Positions 9,901 to 19,304 of a DNA stretch of 64,000 bases are shown here, one piece after another. The stretch lies in contig OY253651.1 in NCBI GenBank assembly GCA_958009055.1, forward strand, positions 1,201,115-1,265,114. Reading direction: 5' to 3'. How positions within the stretch are numbered: the first letter of the stretch is position 1; each line of letters starts with the position of its first letter. The notes under the pieces were generated by a model. The model was not told the origin of the DNA, did no database searches, and saw nothing but the letters and a program-made list of their open reading frames with translations. This DNA is from Choricystis sp. odSpoLacu1 (lineage: Eukaryota > Chlorophyta > Trebouxiophyceae). A program made the translations under genes and the position numbers.

Positions 9901-11587
9901 ATGGCAGCTGCGCCCACACACACACACACCATGCCATCGACCGGCAGCCCACCCGCGCCTGCGCCCGCCGACGCGGACGCCTGGCTGGAGCGTGAGGCAG
10001 ACACACCTTCGGTTAGCGTGGAGCTGAAACGGTGAGAGGCAGAGTGTGTGTGTGGCGCGCGGGACAGCGATGGGGCACCAAAACGGCCACGCGAAAAAAG
10101 AAAAAAAAAACATCGACCCCCCCTCCCCACACAGCCTCCTCACCCTCGCCATCCCCCTGGCCACCGACCAAGCCGGCTCCTTTGCCGCCTCCATCGTGTC
10201 CGCCGCCGTCATTGCCGCCACCCTGGGCCCCGCCGCCACGGCCGCCCTTTTTCTCGGACGCACGCTTGTGTCGGCCACAGGGCTCGCCCCCGTCCTGGGC
10301 TCCCTCACAGCCATCGAAACCTTCGCCGGAGCCGCCCACGGTGCCGCTACCGTGGAGGGGCAGGGTGGGGCTCGTGCTGCGTTGGGGCTGACGCTGCAGC
10401 GGGCGCTGGCGTTGGCGACGGGGGCGGGGTGTGCTGCCGCCACCCTCTGGACGCTGGGCGCCACCCCCCTCCTGTTGTCCCTGGGCCAGGACCCGTCCCT
10501 AGCCGCCCCCGCCGCCCGGTTTACGGTGCGGTGGGTGCCCGCCCTGCTGCTGTGGGGGACGTCGGAAGCGTGCAGGCGCACAGCGGTGGCCCAGGGAGCT
10601 GTGCGTGCGTGCGCGTGCGTGTCGCTCTGTGTCCTCGCCTCCTCCCGGCCTTTGACGTCTTTCCTGACCGCCCGCTCCGGCCTGGACGGCGCCGACACAG
10701 CGGACGCGCTCATGGCGGCCCTGTCCCTGTGCGGTATGGCGGCCGTGCTGGCAGCGTTTGACGCGTCCCGCCCCCCCTCCGACCGCGCCCTGCGCCACGG
10801 CGTGTCCCCCGCCCGCGCCCTCCACCCCGTCGCCCTCGCCGCCCACGCCGCCGTCGCCGCCCCCGCAGCCGTCATGGTGTGCCTGTCCTGGTGGGCGGGC
10901 CAGGCGGCGGTGGTGGTGGCGGGCACACTGCAGAATCCTGGGTCTGCCCTCGCCGCTGCAGGTGTCGTGCTCAACATGAGGGCCGCCTCGTATATGTTGG
11001 CCGACGGCCTGGCCACCGCGGCCGCGGTGCGGGTGGCGGTGGAGTTGGGGGGGGGGAGGCCAGCGGCCGCGGCGACGGCGGCCAAGCTGGCGACAACCGC
11101 TGGTGCGGTTGTCGGCGGCTGCGCCGCGGTCGCCGTCGTCGCGGCGCGCCACGCCTGGTCGGTCGCCCTCTGCCCCGCGGGTTCCGCCTGCTCCACCATC
11201 GCCGCCGCGTCAGCCCCTGCCCTGGGCGTGGCCATGCTGGCTGAAGCGACGGCGGGGGCGGCGGCGGGCGGGCTGCGCGGGTGCGGGCGCCAAGCGCGCG
11301 TCGCGGGAGCGAGCCTCGCGATGGCGTGGGGTGTCGGCCTCCCTCTCCAAGCCTGGCTCGCGCTGGCCCCTCCCGCTGTCGCCGTCAAACTGGGGCTGGG
11401 ACCCGGCGTCCCCGGCCTGCTAGCAGGTGGCGCCGCCGCCTCGTCCGCGCTGGCGGTGTGGATGGTGGGCGCGGCGACCGCGACGCGGTGGCGCGAGGAG
11501 GCCAACCGCGCGGCGGCCGCGGTCGCGGCGGCGCACGGTGGGGGGGAGGAGCCGTTTTTGCGGGGAGAGGGGGAGGCAGACTTTTGA
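9901..11587 (+). CDS. MATE family multidrug and toxin extrusion transporter
   Basis: Exons 9901-10031 and 10135-11587, 103-nt phase-2 intron; 527 residues. The mature region begins ELKRLLTLAIPLATDQ, the standard MATE opening, and is followed by about 12 hydrophobic segments in two halves, with TSEACRRTAVAQG in the first half and ALGVAMLAEATAGAAAGG in the second. MATE proteins exchange protons or sodium for organic cations or acids. Segment 6 to 7 contains an unusual Cys/Ser/Arg-rich stretch. ATG 9901 opens the frame; a second ATG lies at 9930. Confidence 0.85.
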
Positions 11588-11706
11588 TTCAGTGTTTTTT
11601 CGTGTAGGGTGGGCAGGAAAACCTGTGCAACACTCTGGTGTGGGTCCCCGTCGGAATAGAAAATGAGTGAGGGTTGATCGACACAAAAACTCGAAACAAA
11701 ACGCAA

Positions 11707-12713
11707 ATGCCATCCGTTCTCCCCGTGCCGCACGGCGCCGTCAGCGCCCCGCGCAGCGCACAGCGCTTGGCCAGCAGCAATCAACATGCCCACATGCGTT
11801 GCGTCGCGGCGCGCGCCGGCCCAATGCACGACCAACCGCCACCCAGGGACGACGGCGCGGGCGCCGCTGTCCGTCGCCGGCTCGCACTGCTCTCCCTGTT
11901 TGCCCGCCCAGGCGCCGCCACCGCCGCCACCAAGTTGACAAACTACAAGCCACCACCCACCGGTTGGTCTTATGAGCAGCCCACTCAGTGGCCTGCCACC
12001 TGGCCCGCGTGCGGGGTGGCTGGCTCTGCAACCCCGTTCCCGCTCGCGCCTCCCTTCACCCCCGCCCCCCGCCGCCGCCTCGTCCCCGCCTACCGCCCCG
12101 CCTCCTTCATCGCCCTGGATGCGGGGACTACGGTCCATTTTGTGGCGCCGACAATAGAAGGCGAAAACCCGGCGGGCGGGGCGGCGGGGGGCGTGATCAC
12201 GATCGACGACGACGGGCGCGAACACCGCTTCACACTCACTCAATTCCACTTTCACCGCCCCGCCGAAGAGTTGCTGCCCAACCGCGAGCAGCGAGCTCTG
12301 CTGGGCGTGCACCTGGTGCACGTGGCTGATGAGCCGGGGGACGGCAACGCGGCGCGCGTGTTGGTGGTGGCGGCGTCGATCGAACAGGGTGAGACGCCCC
12401 ACCGACACTCGCGACTGCACTGACCGTGCTGGTTGGTGGCACTGGGCGCCCAGCCAAAGGCGTGCGCACACACCCCCTGGACCCGCGAGGGTTGTTGCCC
12501 GCGGGCGTGGATGCAGGAGGGAGGGTGCTTTACTTCAAAGGAGGGTTGAGCACGCCACCCTGCTCCACAGGCGTGGACTGGGCTGCCTGCCTCGCCTCCG
12601 CCGGCACGGCCACCCTGGACCAAGCGCGCGCGTTTGACGCGTTTGGGGACAATGCGCGGCCACTGCAGGCGAGGGGGGGGAGGCGGGTGTGGATCAGTGG
12701 GGGAGGAGGGTGA
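11707..12713 (+). CDS. Alpha-type carbonic anhydrase with bipartite leader
   Basis: Exons 11707-12388 and 12454-12713, separated by the shortest intron here (65 nt, phase 1); 313 residues. Zinc ligands are QFHFHRP (two His) and the third His in LLGVHLVHVAD. Late family motifs are DPRGLLP and GGLSTPPC. The first 65 residues are rich in basic and Ser residues, then comes VRRRLALLSLFARPGAATAA, an RR-containing hydrophobic stretch ending in a small-residue cleavage-like site. That arrangement resembles a Tat-type thylakoid lumen signal behind a transit peptide, as in the lumenal algal enzyme CAH3. It would hydrate CO2 or dehydrate bicarbonate, possibly in carbon concentration. Confidence 0.85.
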
Positions 12714-12834
12714 GAGAGAGAAGAGAAAAACGTGTGAAAAAAACTGGCCAACCAATTTCAGCATTTTCTCGGGGGGCGCCCGCTCTCGCTCCCCCCTCCT
12801 GCCGCGCATTTCACTACGCACGCACACACAAATC

Positions 12835-13809
12835 ATGCTCCCGTCCACAGCCCACGTACTGTCCCGCCTGGGCGCCCGCGCCGCGTCCACCGCCCCGCGG
12901 TCCGCCCCGCGCCGCACACCCAAGCACGCCGCCCGCGCCGAGTCGCTGGCGCGCGCGGTGGCGGACGCCAGTGCGTCCACGTCTGGCGGGGGTGGTGGTG
13001 ACGCTGCCAACGACGCCCTGACCACCCTGGACGTGGCGGCCCTGGGGCTGCCCCCCCCGCACGACGTGCGTGTGAAGAGTGCTCGCTACATCACCTCCTC
13101 TGTCGACCCAAAAGGCTGCCCCCCACCGAACATGCCCGAGTTTGCGTTCATTGGGCGGTCCAACGTGGGCAAGTCGTCGTTGATCAACGCGCTGACGGGG
13201 ACACCCGGCCTGGCCCAAGTCTCCAAGACGCCCGGCAAAACGCGCTGCATCAACCACTTTTTGATCAATGATGCTTGGTACCTGGTGGACCTGCCGGGCT
13301 ACGGCTACGCCAAACAGTCGCGCACTGACCGGGACGCGTGGGCAGCGTTCACACAAGCCTATTTTGTGGACCGGCCCTCCCTCGCCTGCGCCTTCCTCCT
13401 GGCCGACGGCTCCGTCCCCCCCCAACCCGCCGACGTGGAGGCGGCCGCCTGGCTGGCGGAGGCGGGGGTGCCGTTTGGGGTGGTGCTGACCAAAGCTGAC
13501 AAGAGGAAGAAGGGGGCGCCGTCGCCTGAGGAGAATGTGGCTGCGTTGAAGGCCGCGTTTTTGACGCAACTCGAAACGCTGCCCCCCATGTGGGCCACGT
13601 CGTCCGTCACCGGCACCGGGCGCAAAGAACTGCTGGCCTACATGAGCCAGTTGCGGCAGGTGGTGGAGGCGGCGTTGAAAGCGGAGCGGAGTGGGGGGGG
13701 GGGGGGGGGGGGGGGAAGGGAGGCGCGTCGGACGACGTGCCGGATGACGAGTGGTATTGAGAGAGCCGCTGCTGGGGTGAGAGAGAGCACTTGTGAACAC
13801 AACCCATAG
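12835..13809 (+). CDS. engB: EngB/YihA-type GTPase, organellar, frame disturbed at a poly-G tract
   Basis: The G domain shows GRSNVGKSS (G1), SKTPGKTRCIN (G2 region), DLPGYGYAKQ (G3), TKADK (G4) and ATSSVTGTG (G5), as in EngB GTPases that assist large-ribosomal-subunit assembly. The leader is basic and Ser/Ala-rich, so a plastid or mitochondrial location is likely. As read, 324 residues end at 13809 with a Cys/Arg-rich tail of poor coding quality. A run of 23 G (13693-13715) precedes it. If the run were 24 or 21, the frame would instead end KGGASDDVPDDEWY at TGA 13758-13760, an acidic tail of better quality. Confidence 0.85.
   Translation: MLPSTAHVLSRLGARAASTAPRSAPRRTPKHAARAESLARAVADASASTSGGGGGDAANDALTTLDVAALGLPPPHDVRVKSARYITSSVDPKGCPPPNMPEFAFIGRSNVGKSSLINALTGTPGLAQVSKTPGKTRCINHFLINDAWYLVDLPGYGYAKQSRTDRDAWAAFTQAYFVDRPSLACAFLLADGSVPPQPADVEAAAWLAEAGVPFGVVLTKADKRKKGAPSPEENVAALKAAFLTQLETLPPMWATSSVTGTGRKELLAYMSQLRQVVEAALKAERSGGGGGGGGREARRTTCRMTSGIERAAAGVRESTCEHNP
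13693..13715 (+). repeat. G23 homopolymer inside the EngB coding region
   Basis: Twenty-three consecutive G encode a Gly run near the C-terminus. Its length decides which of two C-terminal frames is read. Confidence 0.9.
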
Positions 13810-13900
13810 ACATGAAAAAAAAACACGGTGCCGGGTGGTGGGGGATGGATAACAAAAACACACAGAGGCGACACTAAAAACGCTCGCTCCTCTCCTCGTC

Positions 13901-15025
13901 TCAACCACCAAACGATGCCCGCCGCCCCTCAAACCCGGGCCGCAACAGCTTGGCCTCCCGTTTGGCCTTCTTTCTCGCCGCCTTGTCCGCACTGCGCGCC
14001 GCCAGGTTGTCAGACCGTTTGGCTTGGCGCGCCGCGGTCGCGTCAGTGGCAGCAGCCGTCCTCTCCTCCCATGCCGCCCGCCGCTTGTTCCTGGCTTTGG
14101 CGTCCCGCTTCATGCTCTTGCGCAGCAGGCGGGGGTCGTCCAGCACTTTTTCGCCGGCGGCACGGGCCAGGGCCGCCTTCCAGTCGTCAGCCGCGACAGT
14201 GGCCGTGTCGCCCGCAGCCACCGCACGCTCCCGCCGCGCGGCCGCCTTCTCGGCCGCCACCAACAGGTCGGCCTTGGTGGGCTTTTTCTTCCTAGGACCG
14301 TCGGCGGGAGCGTGGGCGGGAGTGGGCAGCCGCACCACGCCAAACTGAAAGTCGTCTTGGACTGGGGTGCGGTCGTTGCCACCACCCGCCTCCGCTGCCT
14401 GTTGCTTCTTGCCGCCCACCGCTTTCTCGCGCCACGCTTTGGCCTCCTTGGCCGCCGACCGGGATGCAGCAGCAGCAGCCTTGGCAGCGGCTTTCTTGCC
14501 GGCCGCCCCCTTTTTATTGGGCGCCCGTTGATTCGCAGCCCGCTCATCCGCCTTGCGGTCGCCACGCAGGGCGGCCAGTTTGGCTGCCAGCCTGCTGCGC
14601 AGATCGTCCACAGACGGCGCGTCCCCCAGGCTGACGCCCGCAGCGCCGCGCGGCGGCGCGGCATGCGGCGCCGCGCCAGCCGCCGCGCCACCCTCGGCCG
14701 CCGCTTCACGTTGCGCCTCCAACGCGGTGGCAGGCACAGCGTCAGGGTCCAGCTTGGCCCGCTTAGCGGCGCGCGCCGCGGCCGCGGACGCCGCGCGCAC
14801 GGCCGCCGGCGCGCGCGGGTTGGGCGCGTCGCCGTCCACCCAGTGCTTGGCGGGCACTGTGGCGGCCAGGCGGTCGAAGAAGGCGGAGTGTGACCGCAAG
14901 CGGGCGGAGATGGAGGGCGGTGGCGTGGCGGGGGGAAGGGGGGCAGCGGCGGCCGAGGTCGGCGGGGCCGACGTCGCGGGGGCGTCGGCGGCGCGCTGCC
15001 GTTTGGTGGGGGCGTGTTTCGGCAT
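13901..15025 (-). CDS. SURF6: SURF6-family nucleolar protein
   Basis: Single exon, 374 residues, Lys/Ala/Arg-rich. The C-terminal half carries the SURF6 domain: DDFQFGVVRLP, then KADLLVAAEKAAARRER and KVLDDPRLLRKSMKRDAKAR, followed by AWEERTAA and a basic tail. SURF6/Rrp14 proteins act in the nucleolus in pre-rRNA processing of both subunits. ATG 15025 starts MPKHAPTKRQR. It is divergent from RRP36, another nucleolar factor, with 174 bp between the two starts. Confidence 0.85.
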   Translation of the reverse strand: MPKHAPTKRQRAADAPATSAPPTSAAAAPLPPATPPPSISARLRSHSAFFDRLAATVPAKHWVDGDAPNPRAPAAVRAASAAAARAAKRAKLDPDAVPATALEAQREAAAEGGAAAGAAPHAAPPRGAAGVSLGDAPSVDDLRSRLAAKLAALRGDRKADERAANQRAPNKKGAAGKKAAAKAAAAASRSAAKEAKAWREKAVGGKKQQAAEAGGGNDRTPVQDDFQFGVVRLPTPAHAPADGPRKKKPTKADLLVAAEKAAARRERAVAAGDTATVAADDWKAALARAAGEKVLDDPRLLRKSMKRDAKARNKRRAAWEERTAAATDATAARQAKRSDNLAARSADKAARKKAKREAKLLRPGFEGRRASFGG

Positions 15026-15064
15026 GGCGTGAGAGGGGTGTGGGCTTGTGTGAGAGGACACAGG

Positions 15065-15083
15065 CGCACACACACACACACAC
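15065..15083. repeat. (CA)n in the SURF6/RRP36 divergent promoter
   Basis: A short CA repeat lies 40 bp upstream of SURF6. The 174-bp interval also holds a C/T-rich stretch before the RRP36 start; no TATA box is seen. Confidence 0.6.
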
Positions 15084-15199
15084 GAAGACAGCGGGCGCGC
15101 AACCGGGAGACAGAAGCAGCGCCGAGAAGTGTGTGAATGCGTGCTTTTCTAGCCATCACCACACACATTTCTCGCCCCTTTTTGTCCTCAAAAAACGAC

Positions 15200-16199
15200 A
15201 TGACGGACTCGGCGTCCCCCACGCCGTCCTCCTCTGAAAGTGACGGTCCACCTGCAGCTTATGGCGTCGACCGCGCGCGCGGCGGGTCGTCGTCGTCCAG
15301 CGACGGCGACGACGCATCCTACAGCAGCGACGCGGGCAGCAGCGGCAGCGACGCGCCACCACCAGGCGTCCCGCGGAGTCAGGTAGGGGCAGTGTGTTTG
15401 TGTGTGCGAGGGAGAGAGAGAGCGCGCGGGGTGAGACAGCCACGCCATGCGCAAACACCTCCCCGCCACCACCTCCCCTCTACAGCCCTTCCTGCCTTCC
15501 CACCTCCCCCTCGGCACCCTGGCCGTGCACACCGCTGCCGGCACAGACGGTGGGGCCGCCGCCGCCGCCGTCAAGGCGCGCCGCGCCGCGCGCCGCGCCG
15601 ACGCGGGCCCATCCAAGCGCGCCAACAAAAACAGGCCCACCGAGGCGCCAGTACATGTGAGGCCACCCCGGCTACGCCAAATCATTCAGACGGCGGCCCA
15701 TGAGCGCCGTGATCCGCGATTCGACCCCCTGGTCACGGGGCGGGACGCCGCCGCCGCCAAGGTCGCCACCCGCAAGCGCGGCGCGGCGGTGGCGGCTGCC
15801 TCCGATCCCGCCACCCGGCGGTACGCGTTTCTGTATGATGAAACGCTGCCCGCGGAACGGGACGACATTGTGGCCCAGCTGAAGAAGGTGAAGTCGCCTG
15901 CCGCGCGCAGCGCGCTGCAGGCGCGCCTGACTCGCATTTCCCAAGCACTGGCCGGCGAGCGCGACCGGCGGGCGGCAGCCGCACGCGACAAGGAGCGTCG
16001 GTCCACGGAGCGTGCCGCCGTGCGGGCGGGCAAGAAACCGTTCTATCCCAAAGCGTCCGCACTGCGGGAGGCCGCGCTGGCGACTCGGTTTGAGACACTC
16101 AAGTCGACGGGCGAACTGGACGCCCACCTGGCCAAGCGGCGGCGCAAGAATGCGGCCAAGGACCATCGGTATGTGCCCAGCGTGCGGCGGGAAGGGTGA
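15200..16199 (+). CDS. RRP36: RRP36-like rRNA processing protein
   Basis: Exons 15200-15382 and 15486-16199, 103-nt phase-0 intron; 298 residues. Exon 1 is a Ser/Asp-rich acidic N-terminus. Exon 2 carries the RRP36 hallmarks: KRANKNRPTE, RRDPRFDPL, YAFLYDE, a helical KKVKSPAARSALQ segment, KKPFYPKASALRE and the closing KRRRKNAAKDHRYVP. RRP36 is part of the early 90S pre-ribosome needed for 18S rRNA processing. ATG 15200 is the only one compatible with the donor. Confidence 0.88.
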
Positions 16200-16325
16200 T
16201 GAGTTTGTTTTTAAGTGCAAAGAGAATGTTTTTGCTTAAAAAAGGGAAAAACGCGTGACGCCTCTCTCCATTCTCTCTCTCCAACCCCCATCCACGCACA
16301 CAACACACACGCTCTCTCTCTCTCT

Positions 16326-17296
16326 TCACCCAACCGGCTTCACCCCGGGCGCTGCGGCGGACGGCGCCCCCAGCGCCCGGATGAGCCACAGACTGGCCAA
16401 CAGCGAGGCAAAGTGGCACAGCGCTGTATTGGTGGAGGCTTGCACCAGGAAGACGTCCAGCGCGAGCACGGGGGAGTAGGCGCCCGCCCCACCCGCCAGG
16501 AAGGGGTTGGCGGTAGCGTTGGTGAGTGTTTTGGCAACGAGGAGACCCACGGTCGCTTGCAGGCCCAGGAGTGTCGCAGCCAGCCCCGCAATATTAACGT
16601 AGCATCCCGCCCTCAGGGTGGCCACCACGTCCCCCTTCCTCACCATGTCGGCGGGCAGGGCCCCCCCCCGCGCGGCGGCGGCGGCCAGCGCGCGCAGGCG
16701 CCGCGCGAGGCGGGTGTACCCATACGCCCAAAAAGTGGACAAAAAGGCGGCCACCACGCCAAACAGGGTGGCGTACAGGGAGACGGCGGGCCCGTTTTGA
16801 GCGGTAAAGGCGACGGAGAAGAGGAGGATGCCGGCCGAGGTGAGGGAGAGGGAGAGCTGGGTCCAGAAGGACGCCCACCCGACGCGGCGGGTGACGTCGG
16901 CCGCGCGGAACAGGGCTTTGCGGGCGGCTTCAGAGAAGGCCGCGGAGGGGGGGGGGTCGTCGGGGGTGGCGTAGCCGGAGGGGGTGACGTTGGCGGCGTA
17001 GGAGAGAGGGAGGGTGGGGAGGCGGGTGGTGGGCTGGAGAGGTGGGGACGGGGGGACGGGATGTGAATGGTTCGGCCGTAAAAAAAAAGTTGCGACCGCC
17101 TCACTGCCTCCACTCCACCAAGGGCAACACACACGCTCTCTCTCCAACTCACCGCTTCCCGCGGTGCCGGCGGCACGCCGCGGCGGGGCGCCAGCAGCGT
17201 GCGGCGCACGGCGCGCGGCGCGGCCGCGGCCGGCGCGACGGTGCAGACAGCGCGGGCGACGGGCCGCCTCGGCGTGGCGCTGGGCAGGGCACGCAT
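16326..17296 (-). CDS. TIC21: TIC21/PIC1-like chloroplast inner envelope protein (DUF3611)
   Basis: Exons 17296-17153 and 17033-16326, 119-nt phase-0 intron; 283 residues. Exon 1 is an Arg/Ala-rich transit peptide. The mature part has four hydrophobic segments: WTQLSLSLTSAGILLFSVAF, SLYATLFGVVAAFLSTFWAY, a segment around YVNIAGLAATLLGLQATVG, and the C-terminal CHFASLLASLWLIRALG. These match the DUF3611 family, which includes TIC21/PIC1, linked to protein import and iron transport at the plastid inner envelope. The second exon opens PTTRLPTLPLSYAANV. Confidence 0.85.
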
Positions 17297-17398
17297 TGGG
17301 GCCGTGTGTGACGGGGAGAGGCACTGAGCGAGCGGCCCGCGGGGAGAGAGAAAGAAACGACAGATGTGTGTGTGTTGCAGAGTGCTGTTTTCGTTTCC

Positions 17399-18970
17399 TC
17401 AAAACGGCACCGGCTTCCTCCCCACCGGCGTGATCGCCATCCCCACATACGTGTCCCCCATGCCGCTTTCAGCGTCGGGCGCCACCAGCCGGGTGGCGCC
17501 CTGCACCAAGGCGTCCACGGCGGCGTCGTCCGGGGCGGCGTCTGCCAACGCGTGCAGCCGCTCCGTCAGCCCTAACCCCCCCAACAACGCGGCCTGGGTG
17601 ATGGGGCCGTGGGAGCAGGCGCCAGGTACGTCGGCCACTGCGTCTGCCAAGGCCCCAAAGTCGACGCGGGCGGACAGGTCGGCGGTGCCAGGCGCGGCGA
17701 GTGGAGGGACTGCGCCGTGTGACCGCAGCGCAACCAACGAGTCGCCGTAGGGGGGTCCTCCCCGCCCATAGTCCATGATCAGGGCAGAGCCACCGGAGGT
17801 CGCCACGCGGGCGGCTAGATCGGCCGCAAACGCGGCGCCGGCGGGGCAGAGTTCGAGGGCGTCCAGCGCGGGTGCTCCTCCCGCCCCCAGCTGCGCCAGC
17901 CGCCGGGGCAGCAGGGTCCGGCTGGCGGGCGTGTCCCCGGGGGCCAGCACCCAGCGCAGGCCGTGGCCAGAGGGGCGCACATCCACGAGGCGCTCCCGCC
18001 AGGCGGCGGTGTGGGGCAGGCGGGGGAGGGGGCCGCTGCCGCCGCTGCCGCTGCCGCCGCTCCCGCGGGAGGGGGGGGTGGCCACCCGCACAAACTGGTG
18101 CACGGGCAGCGCATCCACAAACTCGTGCGCTATGTAGAGGGTGGGAGGGGCGGCGGCAGGAATGGTGGCGAGGGACGTGTGCCACCGCACGGGGACGGGG
18201 CGCCCGCCCGCGTGGGCCACGGCTCGCGGCTCCCCATCCAGGCTGGGGGGAGGGGGGGATGGTGTGGTTGAGCTGTCCAGACCACACCCCAGCGTCGCCC
18301 ACTGGGCGGCGCGCAGGGTGGGGGAAACCTCGACCAGGTGCAGTGTCGCCCCTCCCAAAAACCCGGGCACGTGCCCCACGCCGCGCAGCATGTCGGCCGC
18401 CAGCGTGCCTCGCCCCGGTCCCACCTCCACGATGCGGCAGGAGGGCGGGGAGCCGGCTGCCATCCACTCCAGGGCGGCCCAGACGCCGACAAGCTCGCCC
18501 AGCAGTTGGGAGACGTCGGGGGCGGTCACAAAATCGCCTTGTGCCCCGAACACGGTGTCCCGCGTCGAGTAGTACCCCGCGTGTGGATTGGTGAGAGCTT
18601 CCTTCATGTATTCGGCGACGGTGATGGGGCCGCCACGGAACTGGAGGGAAGGGAGAGAGGGTTTGGGGAGGGTTGATAAAATCAACGACAACACAACGCG
18701 ATGCTCTTTCTTCACTGCCGCTTCATCCCACACACTCACCTTGATCAACGCTTCCAAGTGCTTCAACAACGGCGTGTCCTCGTAGCCGGGCGGCAGCAGC
18801 GCGTCATCGCCGTTGTTGCCGGCACCATCACTCCCACTCCCACACACCAGCCCACTCCTGTCCACCGACACAAGCCTCCACTTGTCGGCGGGTGAGCCAG
18901 CCCTGTCTGACGGCAAGGCACGTGCGTGGCGGGCGGACAGGAGGGCGGTGTGGAGGGTGCGGCGCAGCAT
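17399..18970 (-). CDS. NDUFAF7: NDUFAF7/MidA-type methyltransferase, mitochondrial
   Basis: Exons 18970-18740 and 18640-17399; 490 residues. The leader MLRRTLHTALLSARHARA fits mitochondrial import. Family motifs: FRGGPITVAEYM directly after the splice, the SAM loop EVGPGRGTLAADML, LVEVSPTLRAAQ, HEFVDALPVHQF and ALIMDYGRGG. NDUFAF7 symmetrically dimethylates an arginine of a complex I core subunit during early assembly. The 99-nt intron is a multiple of three with no stop in frame, so retention would insert 33 residues after LEALIK. It is divergent from LETM1. Confidence 0.9.
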   Translation of the reverse strand: MLRRTLHTALLSARHARALPSDRAGSPADKWRLVSVDRSGLVCGSGSDGAGNNGDDALLPPGYEDTPLLKHLEALIKVSVWDEAAVKKEHRVVLSLILSTLPKPSLPSLQFRGGPITVAEYMKEALTNPHAGYYSTRDTVFGAQGDFVTAPDVSQLLGELVGVWAALEWMAAGSPPSCRIVEVGPGRGTLAADMLRGVGHVPGFLGGATLHLVEVSPTLRAAQWATLGCGLDSSTTPSPPPPSLDGEPRAVAHAGGRPVPVRWHTSLATIPAAAPPTLYIAHEFVDALPVHQFVRVATPPSRGSGGSGSGGSGPLPRLPHTAAWRERLVDVRPSGHGLRWVLAPGDTPASRTLLPRRLAQLGAGGAPALDALELCPAGAAFAADLAARVATSGGSALIMDYGRGGPPYGDSLVALRSHGAVPPLAAPGTADLSARVDFGALADAVADVPGACSHGPITQAALLGGLGLTERLHALADAAPDDAAVDALVQGATRLVAPDAESGMGDTYVGMAITPVGRKPVPF

Positions 18971-19304
18971 TTGGGGAGGGTGGGTCTGTGGACGGCAGCC
19001 AGCCGGCAAACTAACGCATTGTGTGCTTGTAGGCGAGGAGCAGAGAGTATGGCATACACTTCTTGCGTGGGCGGCGGCCGCCCTGCGCGGAAAAAAACAA
19101 AACTAAACACTGACTGGCCTGCAATCGCTCGACCTCCACTCTTTTTCGTTTTCTTCCCCTTCCACGCCCCTCTCCTCCCCCTCCTGGCGCCTAGCGCGCG
19201 TGTGGGCGCACCCAGCGCTCCAGTCTCTGAAGCTGGACGCGTGGCAGGCGCCAATCACAGCGACTGACACACACACGCATCACGCCCTCGCCCCCCTTTC
19301 TCTC
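18971..19304. promoter_or_regulatory. Divergent promoter region of NDUFAF7 and LETM1
   Basis: This 334-bp interval has no coding-quality ORF. It contains a purine-rich AAAAAACAAAACT patch near 19091 and pyrimidine-rich sequence before the LETM1 start. No TATA box or clear palindrome was found. Confidence 0.5.

Noticed and set aside
9679..12471. A 930-codon open frame on the minus strand
   Set aside because: It runs antisense through the MATE and carbonic anhydrase genes, has no domain, and arises from high GC and few stop codons.
12634..12834. In-frame extension upstream of EngB
   Set aside because: It overlaps the carbonic anhydrase end and has GA-rich non-coding composition; ATG 12835 starts a proper leader.
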